The position numbers were made by a program, and so were the translations under genes. A DNA stretch of 6,888 nucleotides, taken from contig JASLMQ010000596.1 in NCBI GenBank assembly GCA_030746455.1, positions 1 through 6,888 on the forward strand, given 5' to 3'. The notes under the pieces were generated by a model that saw only the letters and a list, made by a program, of their open reading frames with translations, was not told the DNA's origin and made no database searches. Below, piece after piece: positions 1 through 5,635 of the stretch; the stretch's first letter is position 1; every line of letters starts with the position of its first letter. The stretch is from Candidatus Latescibacterota bacterium (GTDB taxonomy: Bacteria > Latescibacterota > UBA2968 > GCA-2709665).

Positions 1-90
1 GCTGCGAGGAAGGGGGGGTAGGGGGGGATCCCGCGGATTCACTGGGCCAACATCGAGCCGCGGCACTTGGGGACAATCCTCGCACACGAC
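1..90. other. Non-coding flank downstream of GH4, with a double G7 tract
   Basis: This is the 3' flank of the GH4 gene at the left edge of the window. No open frame with a plausible start and ribosome site is visible in it. It contains two runs of seven G separated by TA (12-18 and 21-27). No terminator hairpin followed by a T-run is evident for the minus-strand transcript, so the end of the GH4 message may lie outside the window. Confidence 0.5.
12..27 (+). repeat. Two G7 tracts, possible G-quadruplex motif
   Basis: Two G7 runs lie two bases apart. Each run can be split as GGG-G-GGG, so the tract satisfies the four-GGG, short-loop pattern of an intramolecular G-quadruplex on the plus strand. 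The minus-strand RNA reading through here would be C-rich. Whether it folds in the cell, or marks the end of the GH4 transcript, cannot be judged from sequence. Confidence 0.35.
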
Positions 91-1272
91 TCAATGGGCG
101 AATCCCGGCAGCCACTCCGCATTCGCCCGGATGCTCAGATCCAGGATCTCGCGCGCAGCGTCCAGAGACACGATCTGCGCATCGAGCAGCAGCCCTTGCA
201 ACGCCTTCTGGCCGTCACCGGACAGCGCCGCGTCCACCAGGATCTCTTGCTGCAGGGCGCGTGTGGACAGGATGTGCGCCACGGGCTGGGGCAGGGACCC
301 CACCCTGGTGCCCTCGATACCGGACGGACTGACCCGGCCAGGGACCTCAACGATCGCGTCGGCCGGCAGGTTCTCGATCAGATCCCCATTGGGCACGTTG
401 ACCACATGGGTAGCCGGCTCCGACAGACCGAGGGCGGCCGAAACGATCTCCATCGCGCTTTCGCCCGAAGGCTTCAGGAGGTTCTCGATGGACGCGCGGC
501 CATCCGCCATCGCCTCACGCTCGGACCGTCGCTGAGCCATCTGCTCCTCGGTCACGTGCCGTGTCGTGAGGCCGTAATCCTCGCCTCCCCGTGTCTCCGG
601 CGTCAGGAAGTACGGGAAGAACTCCGCGATGTGGTCCTCCGTGCCCGTGGGCCAGAGTCCGAAGGCCTCGTAGATCTCTCGCGAAACTGGCACCGACGCC
701 AGCGCCTCCTTGCCTTCCGGACCGGTGATCCGCTCGAGGAACTCGGGGAGACGGTCCTGACCCTCGTGGCGGAGCGCGAGCGCCCACGTCAGGTGGTTGG
801 TCCCCACCGAGAGGCAATCGAGCGAGTCCTCATCGGCCTCCAGCACCTTCGCATCGGGACATAGGCGGGCGATATCCTGCCCGATCGCCACGGCCTCGGG
901 GACCACCCGCATCCCTCGCATATACCCGGCGGGTCCCACGGTCTGAGACGTGGGCTGATGGATGCCATACCGCTCGCCGATTTCCACGTCCCGCTCGCGC
1001 GCCCACGGCTCACCCACCGAGATCGTGATCAGCACGAAATCGCTCCCCGGCAGCGCCTCCCGCCGGTCGATGGTCGACTCTACCCTCAGGCCGGCGCCGG
1101 TTTGGTCGATCATCCGCCTGGCGATGCGGTCGGACAGATCGAGCGCATCCGGATCCGTGTCCACGAGCGACAGCACGCTTCCGGCGAGGCCGGGAATGCG
1201 GATCACGTCGGAGACGACACAGAAGGTGAAGCGTGAGCCGGCGCCGATCAGGGTCAGTTTGACGGGTGGCAC
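91..1272 (-). CDS. Glycoside hydrolase family 4-like protein with an internal in-frame deletion
   Basis: This 393-residue protein belongs to GH4, the NAD- and Mn-dependent alpha/beta-glycosidases that cleave by an oxidation-elimination-reduction cycle in the cytoplasm. Visible signatures are the N-terminal Rossmann motif IGAGSRFTF (9-17) with acidic strand end VDTD (37-40), a conserved block VGPAGYMRGMR (112-122), GTNHLTW (157-163) holding the family's metal-ligand His (H160), and TEDHIAEFFPYF (211-222), which resembles the alpha-galactosidase/galacturonidase branch. Typical members have 430-470 residues. Here CPDAKVL (138-144) runs directly into EADEDSLD, so about 40 residues are absent. These would carry the NxxNP substrate/cofactor motif and the GLCH segment with the metal-ligand Cys. 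The rest of the frame is intact. The start is GTG, chosen for its Shine-Dalgarno. The gene sits 296 nt after the upstream cluster and probably has its own promoter. GH4 membership is near certain; activity of this form is doubtful. Confidence 0.9.
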   Translation of the reverse strand: MPPVKLTLIGAGSRFTFCVVSDVIRIPGLAGSVLSLVDTDPDALDLSDRIARRMIDQTGAGLRVESTIDRREALPGSDFVLITISVGEPWARERDVEIGERYGIHQPTSQTVGPAGYMRGMRVVPEAVAIGQDIARLCPDAKVLEADEDSLDCLSVGTNHLTWALALRHEGQDRLPEFLERITGPEGKEALASVPVSREIYEAFGLWPTGTEDHIAEFFPYFLTPETRGGEDYGLTTRHVTEEQMAQRRSEREAMADGRASIENLLKPSGESAMEIVSAALGLSEPATHVVNVPNGDLIENLPADAIVEVPGRVSPSGIEGTRVGSLPQPVAHILSTRALQQEILVDAALSGDGQKALQGLLLDAQIVSLDAAREILDLSIRANAEWLPGFAH

Positions 1273-1278
1273 GGCGAT

Positions 1279-1283
1279 CCTCC
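1279..1283 (-). promoter_or_regulatory. Shine-Dalgarno of the GH4 gene
   Basis: On the minus strand GGAGG lies 6 nt before a GTG codon (1270-1272). This fixes the GTG as the start and puts the IGAGS dinucleotide-binding motif at residues 9-13, the usual place in GH4. Confidence 0.75.
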
Positions 1284-1313
1284 GGTGCAGCAGTGCTCTG
1301 AAGGCGTGCAGAC

Positions 1314-1355
1314 AGGGCCCTGAAAGAGCTGTCTCACAAGCTCAACCAGGGCCCT
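1314..1355 (-). promoter_or_regulatory. Imperfect dyad with two CAGGGCCCT copies, candidate operator or 5'-UTR hairpin
   Basis: Bases 1314-1322 pair perfectly with 1347-1355 (9 bp), and after a 3x3 mismatch 1326-1330 pair with 1339-1343 (5 bp) around an 8-nt loop. CAGGGCCCT occurs identically at 1313-1321 and 1347-1355, 34 bp apart, and each contains the palindrome AGGGCCCT. The element directly abuts a TATATA box and ends 41 nt before the GH4 start. It could therefore be a repressor operator across the transcription start or a leader hairpin. The regulator is not in the window. Confidence 0.5.
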
Positions 1356-1386
1356 ATATAAGCATCAAGCGCTATGCCTATCGCAA
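1355..1386 (-). promoter_or_regulatory. Weak candidate promoter for the GH4 gene
   Basis: Within the AT-rich island, the minus strand reads TTGCGA (1381-1386) and TATATA (1355-1360). The 20-nt spacer is longer than the sigma-70 optimum, so the exact hexamers are uncertain. The position is sensible: transcription would begin within the adjoining dyad and give a leader of roughly 75 nt before GH4. Confidence 0.3.
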
Positions 1387-1453
1387 TATATTACTTTTAT
1401 CGATCAACATGATGTCGTGGCCTCTGGCATCGCCGGTTCCCCCGGGCTCTCAG

Positions 1454-1477
1454 ACCGACCACCTTTCCGCAGTCGGT
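1454..1477 (-). other. Possible RNA hairpin downstream of the AKR-like gene
   Basis: As minus-strand RNA this 24-nt segment folds as a 9-bp stem (7 Watson-Crick pairs, 2 G-U) with the 6-nt loop GGAAAG. The two wobble pairs become A-C mismatches on the opposite strand, so the structure favours the transcript of the upstream cluster. It lies about 90 nt after the AKR-like stop codon. No U-run follows, so it is not a classical intrinsic terminator; it might be a 3'-end stabilising or Rho-limiting structure, or chance. Confidence 0.25.
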
Positions 1478-1518
1478 AGACCCAATTCAGGGCCTTCCCC
1501 CATCCTGGATGTCGCAGT

Positions 1519-1545
1519 TTTCGCGTCTTTCGCGCTTTTCGTAGT
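1519..1545. repeat. Short 9-bp tandem repeat, three degenerate units
   Basis: TTTCGCGTC, TTTCGCGCT and TTTCGTAGT follow each other with a period of exactly 9 bp. The first five bases are identical in all three units. The repeat lies in the 3' flank of the AKR-like gene. No function is evident; it could be replication slippage or a small protein-binding array. Confidence 0.4.
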
Positions 1546-1568
1546 TCCCGGGTGTTGGAGTTTCGGGT

Positions 1569-2351
1569 CTAGCACCCCAGCAAGCGCTTCACAATCGCCA
1601 CGTTCTCTTCGACCATGTCGTCCTTGTCGCCGCGGTGCATCCCCACGTTCATCACGTCAGTCGGCTTGATGTTCTCAAGCGCATAGTCGAACCCCATCTC
1701 GGCATCGATCCGGCCCGATCCCATGATCTTATAGGCGATGCAGGGCTTCTCGATCCGCTGAGTGCAGGCCGCGGCCTGGGGTGCGTCCCCGAGCTTGAAC
1801 TTGAGCCCCCGGCCTTCGTGCACGGAGCCGCACTGGAAGAAGCAGACGGCGTGGAAGTCGGTAAACCCGAGACCATAGGCCCAGTCGTGGACCTCGGGGT
1901 GGTGCCCGGCAACTCCCCCGGGGATACCGTGCGACCGGATGCATTCCATCCACGACTTCAGCTGATCCGCATCCCTCTCCTTGTACAGTCGATCGGTATA
2001 GGCACCGTGCGTGTACATCGCCTTCGCCCCCATGGCGGCGGCATCGTCCAGCGCGGCCTCCATGCTGGGCTTCTGCGACGGACTGACCTGGGCGATCCAC
2101 TGAAGCGTTCCGCCTGACGAGAAGTAGGTATCCAGTGCCTCCATCACGTTCGGCGACTCATTGTTGGTGATGATCGTATTGATCCCGGCCGCCTCCGCCC
2201 GCTTCCAGGTCTCCACGATCCGGTCGGGCGTGTGCCACGACCGCATCTCCTCATTGCGTTCCGGGGTTTGGTGGCTATATCCGCCAAATGGATTGGCACC
2301 CAGGATAAGCCGCGTAACCTGGTGCCCAAAAAAGTCTACAGTTGGCAGCAT
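1569..2351 (-). CDS. Aldo-keto reductase-like TIM-barrel protein lacking most of the catalytic tetrad
   Basis: This 260-residue cytoplasmic protein shows the strand pattern of the AKR barrel. There is an LILGANPFGG strand (15-24), EAAGINTIITNN (53-64), LQWIAQVSP (83-91), AKAMYTHGAY (109-118), GVAGHHPEVHDWA (146-158, cf. the AKR GVSNHHP strand), AYKIMGSG (206-213) and VGMHRGD followed by EEN (236-250), which resembles the C-terminal cofactor-binding end of AKRs. AKRs normally have 280-340 residues with an Asp-Tyr-Lys-His tetrad. Here the Asp/Tyr region reads TNNESPNVME, the Lys strand reads AQVSP, and only H115 sits near the tetrad His. It may bind a cofactor or ligand without classical carbonyl reduction, or be another barrel enzyme. 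Start ATG is supported by GGAGGAG at 2355-2361. The gene follows the secreted protein by 52 nt, so co-transcription is likely. The specific function is unknown. Confidence 0.8.
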   Translation of the reverse strand: MLPTVDFFGHQVTRLILGANPFGGYSHQTPERNEEMRSWHTPDRIVETWKRAEAAGINTIITNNESPNVMEALDTYFSSGGTLQWIAQVSPSQKPSMEAALDDAAAMGAKAMYTHGAYTDRLYKERDADQLKSWMECIRSHGIPGGVAGHHPEVHDWAYGLGFTDFHAVCFFQCGSVHEGRGLKFKLGDAPQAAACTQRIEKPCIAYKIMGSGRIDAEMGFDYALENIKPTDVMNVGMHRGDKDDMVEENVAIVKRLLGC

Positions 2352-2403
2352 GCTCTCCTCCGTCTGTGGGTTGTGTATTGGCTCTTCCGATGCGGAGATC
2401 GCG

Positions 2404-4653
2404 CTATTTCGGAGCGATATGCAGTATCCTCGCGCGTGCGTTTCTTAATGGCACCCGTAATACCTGTGCCCCTCCATCAAGTTGCGTCAAAACATCCTGC
2501 GTGTCAAGATCCGTCACCCGCGAAGGCTTCTTCAGGTCGATCCGGACGGCCACCTCCCCACTCGTATCCCCGTGATAGTCGGCCACCAGGAGCACCACCT
2601 CGTCCCCGAGTCCCATAGCGCTCACGCGTCCCCCGCCGTCGACCTGCGGCAGGAAGGGCTTGCCGTCCATGATGATGTCCTCCACGGGGGCGACTGCCCG
2701 TATTGCGCGCGCGTAGGAGGCCAGCAGCTCCGCGTCCCACACCCTCGAGCTCCAGAAGTTGACACCCCGCGATCCATTGCAGAAGCACTCCCACAGGACG
2801 TATGTGAACCATTCCCCCGGGAAGGTGCCCGCATCCCCCGGCGAGATCCAGGGGAGCTGGTCGCCGCGAGGCAGGCCCGCGCGATCCTCCCGCACCTCGT
2901 CACCGACGAGGCCGACGTGGTAGGGATCGAGCGGCGTGTAGGTGCTCACCTGACCGCTCTGGAGGTAGTCCGGGTACAGCCGATCGAAGGGCCAGAAGAA
3001 CTGGTAGACCTTGCCCGGTCTGAAATCGTACACCCCCATCTCACAGGGCGGTCCTCCGGACGCCGCAACGGCCTTCTGAACGGCAGCGTGCAGGTCCTTC
3101 CACATCTCCTCGCCCTTCGCGAGCTGCCAGGCCTTCCACGATTCGATGCCGGAGGCTTCCTTGTCGGCCCGGCAGCGCGTGCAGTTCGGCGCGTCCATCG
3201 GGCCCCGCCAGCCCCACAGCTCGATGTCGCACGTCAGAATGCTGGGCTTGAGCAGCTCAACCGCGGTGGCAACCCGACCGAGCTCCTCGCGGTAGTGGCC
3301 GCCACGATAGGTCGGACACATCTTCGTACCGTGTGACTCATCCTCGAACTGGCAATGGATCTCAACCTCTCCTTTGGCACGGCTCATCATGCGGTGCCAC
3401 GTGGAATCGATCACCTGGATCCGGTACCCGGCGTCCCGAACTGTGGCGGCGAAGGCGATTGCCTCCTCGTCCTCCGGGTCGAGCCACGTCCCGAAGGCCG
3501 GAACCGTGTTGAAGCCGATGTGCTGGAACGCCTCCTGCCACCGGGGCCAGCCCCGGGTCGCGTCCAGACTCCACCACGACATGCTGGTCATCAGCCGCTT
3601 GGGAGCCGTCGGCATAGCCGGAACTTCGATGATCTCGATGGGGACGCGCATCTCCGGCCCCCCGGTCCCACCCCATTCCGTCCTGCAGGCCAGGTCGGCA
3701 GGCGCCCCTTTCGCGGGCTTGCCCGTCACGTACAGGCGTCCGAGCACCTTGTTGGTCGGGTCATCGGTGGCGAAACGCCACGTGTAGCGGACCCTCTTCT
3801 CGGCGGGATCCCGTTCGACAGCGGCTTCCTCGACACCCACTCCGCCGATCCTGCCGGCCAGGACCTCGATGCCCTGCGGGACGCCAATGCTGACGGTCAT
3901 CTCCGCTTCGCGTTCTCGAGGGACGGCCACACAGCCCACGGGCACAGGAGACACGATATTGCCCGTCACGTGCACGGCTGGCTTGTGGAAATAGACCTGA
4001 GCCCCGGTTACGGAGAAGTTGTCGGCTGGAGCATCGGGCGTCCTTGTCGACTCGAGTTCGTGTGTCCCCCTGATGACGTACAGCTCGTCGGAACACGTGA
4101 TCGCTGTAGCGTAGAACCGGATGCCGACCAGTCGACCCCGCGTTCGGAGGTCTCTGAACCGCAGCCGATATGCCCACGCCGTGCCACCGTTGCGCGGGAC
4201 TCCGTACTTCTCTCGGTTCCCGTCCCTCCACCTCGAATACTCGGACACCTTGTGGTAGGGCTGGCCTGGGCCCTCGCTCACCAGGACCTCCACCCATCCC
4301 GGCATGGCGACACCCGCCTGCGGGGATCCGCCCAGGAAGCGGATCGCCACCTCGTCGATCGGCTGGACCTCCCCGAGATCGACCGAGAGGTTGACCCGGC
4401 CGCCGTAGGACCAGCCCACGGCCGTCGAATCGAACCACATCTTGACGTCTTCTCGCAGCGTGAGCCTGCCGTTGGTCAGGTCAATCTCGTCCGTGCCACC
4501 CTTGTCGGTCAGCCGGTAGTTCGGCTTTGGGGCGAAGGTCACGCGCTTCCCCAGTGCCAGGTTTCGTTCCGGGTCCAGGTCACCAGGCCTCTGGGCGCCC
4601 GCGGTCTGGCAGAAGGCCAGAGCCAATGCAATTGCTAGCGAGATTGTGCGCAT
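2404..4653 (-). CDS. Secreted protein with discoidin-like and glycosidase-like TIM-barrel domains
   Basis: This 749-residue protein begins with a Sec signal peptide: MRTIS, a hydrophobic stretch, then likely cleavage after TAGA (residue 20). C15 follows LAF, a poor lipobox, so it is probably released or periplasmic rather than a lipoprotein. Residues about 30-195 resemble an F5/8 type C (discoidin) carbohydrate-binding fold: NLALGKRVTF, VGWSYGG, LSVDLGEVQPIDEVAIRF. Residues about 214-345 look like a beta-sandwich. Residues about 350-655 look like a TIM barrel (WWSLDATRGWP, GFNTVPAFGTW, YRIQVIDSTWH, LTCDIELWGW, YVLWECFCNGSRGVNFW). A short C-terminal beta domain (675-749) follows, as in many glycosidases. 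E478 and E622, at predicted strand ends, are candidate catalytic acids. C446, C475 and a CxxC at 491-494 stand out. I cannot assign a GH family. ATG is supported by GAGGTG at 4659-4664. It starts 35 nt after the KPR-like gene. A role in extracellular glycan breakdown is inferred. Confidence 0.8.
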   Translation of the reverse strand: MRTISLAIALALAFCQTAGAQRPGDLDPERNLALGKRVTFAPKPNYRLTDKGGTDEIDLTNGRLTLREDVKMWFDSTAVGWSYGGRVNLSVDLGEVQPIDEVAIRFLGGSPQAGVAMPGWVEVLVSEGPGQPYHKVSEYSRWRDGNREKYGVPRNGGTAWAYRLRFRDLRTRGRLVGIRFYATAITCSDELYVIRGTHELESTRTPDAPADNFSVTGAQVYFHKPAVHVTGNIVSPVPVGCVAVPREREAEMTVSIGVPQGIEVLAGRIGGVGVEEAAVERDPAEKRVRYTWRFATDDPTNKVLGRLYVTGKPAKGAPADLACRTEWGGTGGPEMRVPIEIIEVPAMPTAPKRLMTSMSWWSLDATRGWPRWQEAFQHIGFNTVPAFGTWLDPEDEEAIAFAATVRDAGYRIQVIDSTWHRMMSRAKGEVEIHCQFEDESHGTKMCPTYRGGHYREELGRVATAVELLKPSILTCDIELWGWRGPMDAPNCTRCRADKEASGIESWKAWQLAKGEEMWKDLHAAVQKAVAASGGPPCEMGVYDFRPGKVYQFFWPFDRLYPDYLQSGQVSTYTPLDPYHVGLVGDEVREDRAGLPRGDQLPWISPGDAGTFPGEWFTYVLWECFCNGSRGVNFWSSRVWDAELLASYARAIRAVAPVEDIIMDGKPFLPQVDGGGRVSAMGLGDEVVLLVADYHGDTSGEVAVRIDLKKPSRVTDLDTQDVLTQLDGGAQVLRVPLRNARARILHIAPK

Positions 4654-4688
4654 ATGTGCACCTCGAGGATAGGGGTCCGTTCACACCA

Positions 4689-5621
4689 CTACATAGCAGC
4701 CTCTCTGCGAGCACACCTTTCCACAGGCAGGAGACACCCATAGATGACCGAGTGCACAGGTGTCGCCACTCCGTTCTTTCTCCCGTGCCGCACGATCGCA
4801 CCAGTTAGGTGTTCCAGCTCCGACGGCCTGCCCTCCATAATGTCTCGCTGCATGGAGGCCGTCGTCTCGGCCGCATACCGATCCACCGCGGTCTTGATTT
4901 GCTCGAGCGCCTCTGAGGAAACCTCCGAGCCTTCTGCATGGGCGACCGCTGCACCCTCGTCCACGACACGGACATGTAAGGCCCGGGTCTCCGGGAGGTG
5001 TCGCCAGTCTCCCACCGGCAGCCGCACCAGCGACCCCACGCCGCTCAACGCGGCGATCATGGTCAGCTTGCGCCACAGCTCCACTTGGATATCATCCGCC
5101 GCAGTCGCTGTTACCCCACAGTCCGCAAGCACCGCCACAAGCTCCAGAACTCGTTCGCTGGCTGCTCGGTCCAGCTCGCCGATCTGCATGTGGCAGCCCC
5201 CCTTCTTCCTGAGCCGGGCGGGCTCGACGATTGAGCTGAAGACCCCAACCGTGCTGGCCAGCACTCGGTCACTCCCCAGCACACCTGCGAGGTCGCGAGG
5301 CGCCTCCACCCCGTTCTGCACCGAAAGCACTGTGGTGTCCGGACCCAGCATGGGGCCAAGCGCCTGCGCGGCCTCGACAACCTGCCATGCCTTCACCCCG
5401 ACAATCACGGTATCAACCGGGCCCACTTCGACAGGACTCTCGGTCGCGATGGTCGGGTGTACCGAGTACTCCTGGTCGGTGTCATCCACGCTCAGGCCGT
5501 TCGCTCGGATCGCCGACAGATGATCCCCGCGAGCGATGAAAGCAACCTCCTCCCCGTTCCGGATGAGGCTCGCACCCAGGTAGCCGCCCACGGCCCCCAC
5601 TCCGAAGATCGCGATGCGCAT
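4689..5621 (-). CDS. Ketopantoate reductase (PanE/ApbA) family oxidoreductase
   Basis: This 310-residue protein has the length of the family, which reduces 2-dehydropantoate to pantoate with NADPH in pantothenate/CoA synthesis. Seen: an N-terminal Rossmann motif GVGAVGGYLG (7-16), VKAWQ (76-80), VQNGVE with N103 (E. coli N98), WRKLTMIAALSGVG with K185 (catalytic K176), and SMQRDI...RPSELE with S256 and E268 (S244 and E256, with the same 12-residue spacing). The positions equivalent to E. coli N180 and N184 are Ile189 and Ser193. This belongs to the AALSGVG subgroup, commonly annotated as ketopantoate reductase but with unproven substrate. The start was set at 5621, not at an in-frame ATG at 5681, because a near-perfect ribosome site precedes 5621 and the Rossmann motif then sits at the N-terminus; the longer form would overlap the upstream gene. 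It lies 13 nt after the SHMT-like gene. The family call is firm; true PanE activity is open. Confidence 0.88.
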   Translation of the reverse strand: MRIAIFGVGAVGGYLGASLIRNGEEVAFIARGDHLSAIRANGLSVDDTDQEYSVHPTIATESPVEVGPVDTVIVGVKAWQVVEAAQALGPMLGPDTTVLSVQNGVEAPRDLAGVLGSDRVLASTVGVFSSIVEPARLRKKGGCHMQIGELDRAASERVLELVAVLADCGVTATAADDIQVELWRKLTMIAALSGVGSLVRLPVGDWRHLPETRALHVRVVDEGAAVAHAEGSEVSSEALEQIKTAVDRYAAETTASMQRDIMEGRPSELEHLTGAIVRHGRKNGVATPVHSVIYGCLLPVERCARREAAM

Positions 5622-5627
5622 TGGTCG

Positions 5628-5635
5628 ACCTCCTT
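5628..5635 (-). promoter_or_regulatory. Strong Shine-Dalgarno of the KPR-like gene
   Basis: AAGGAGGT on the minus strand lies 6 nt before the ATG at 5619-5621 and touches the stop codon of the SHMT-like gene (5635-5637). It decides the start of the KPR-like gene and suggests translational coupling between the two. Confidence 0.85.

Larger units (their letters stand above)
1273..1568. other. 296-nt intergenic region with GH4 promoter/operator candidates
   Basis: No convincing gene is found here on either strand; the open frames crossing it are antisense shadows of neighbouring genes. Reading leftward, it holds a 9-bp triplicated motif and a possible RNA hairpin after the AKR-like gene. Next comes an AT-rich island (about 1355-1405), unusual against the GC-rich surroundings, then an imperfect dyad, and finally the GH4 ribosome site. 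It looks like the junction between two transcription units. Confidence 0.6.

Noticed and set aside
67..864. Long open frame on the plus strand opposite GH4
   Set aside because: It is antisense to a clearly recognisable GH4 protein, its translation is rich in Arg and low-complexity residues, and it shows no family motif. This is a common shadow in GC-rich DNA.
962..1669. 235-codon plus-strand open frame bridging GH4, the intergenic region and the end of the AKR-like gene
   Set aside because: It overlaps two real genes antisense and is Ser/Pro/Arg-rich without any motif. No credible ribosome site was noted.
3719..3971. Direct repeat TTGCCCGTCACGT at 3719 and 3959
   Set aside because: Both copies are in coding sequence and encode VTG-containing strands of the middle beta domain. 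A 13-bp match 240 bp apart is weak and needs no mobile or regulatory explanation.
3355..4638. 427-codon open frame on the plus strand opposite the secreted protein
   Set aside because: The minus-strand frame has a signal peptide, domain-like sequence and a ribosome site. The plus frame has no recognisable motif and mirrors the codon structure of the real gene.
2404..4653. Lipoprotein signal on the secreted protein
   Set aside because: The cysteine at residue 15 is preceded by Leu-Ala-Phe; Phe at -1 does not fit a lipobox, while a good signal peptidase I site (TAGA) follows at 20.
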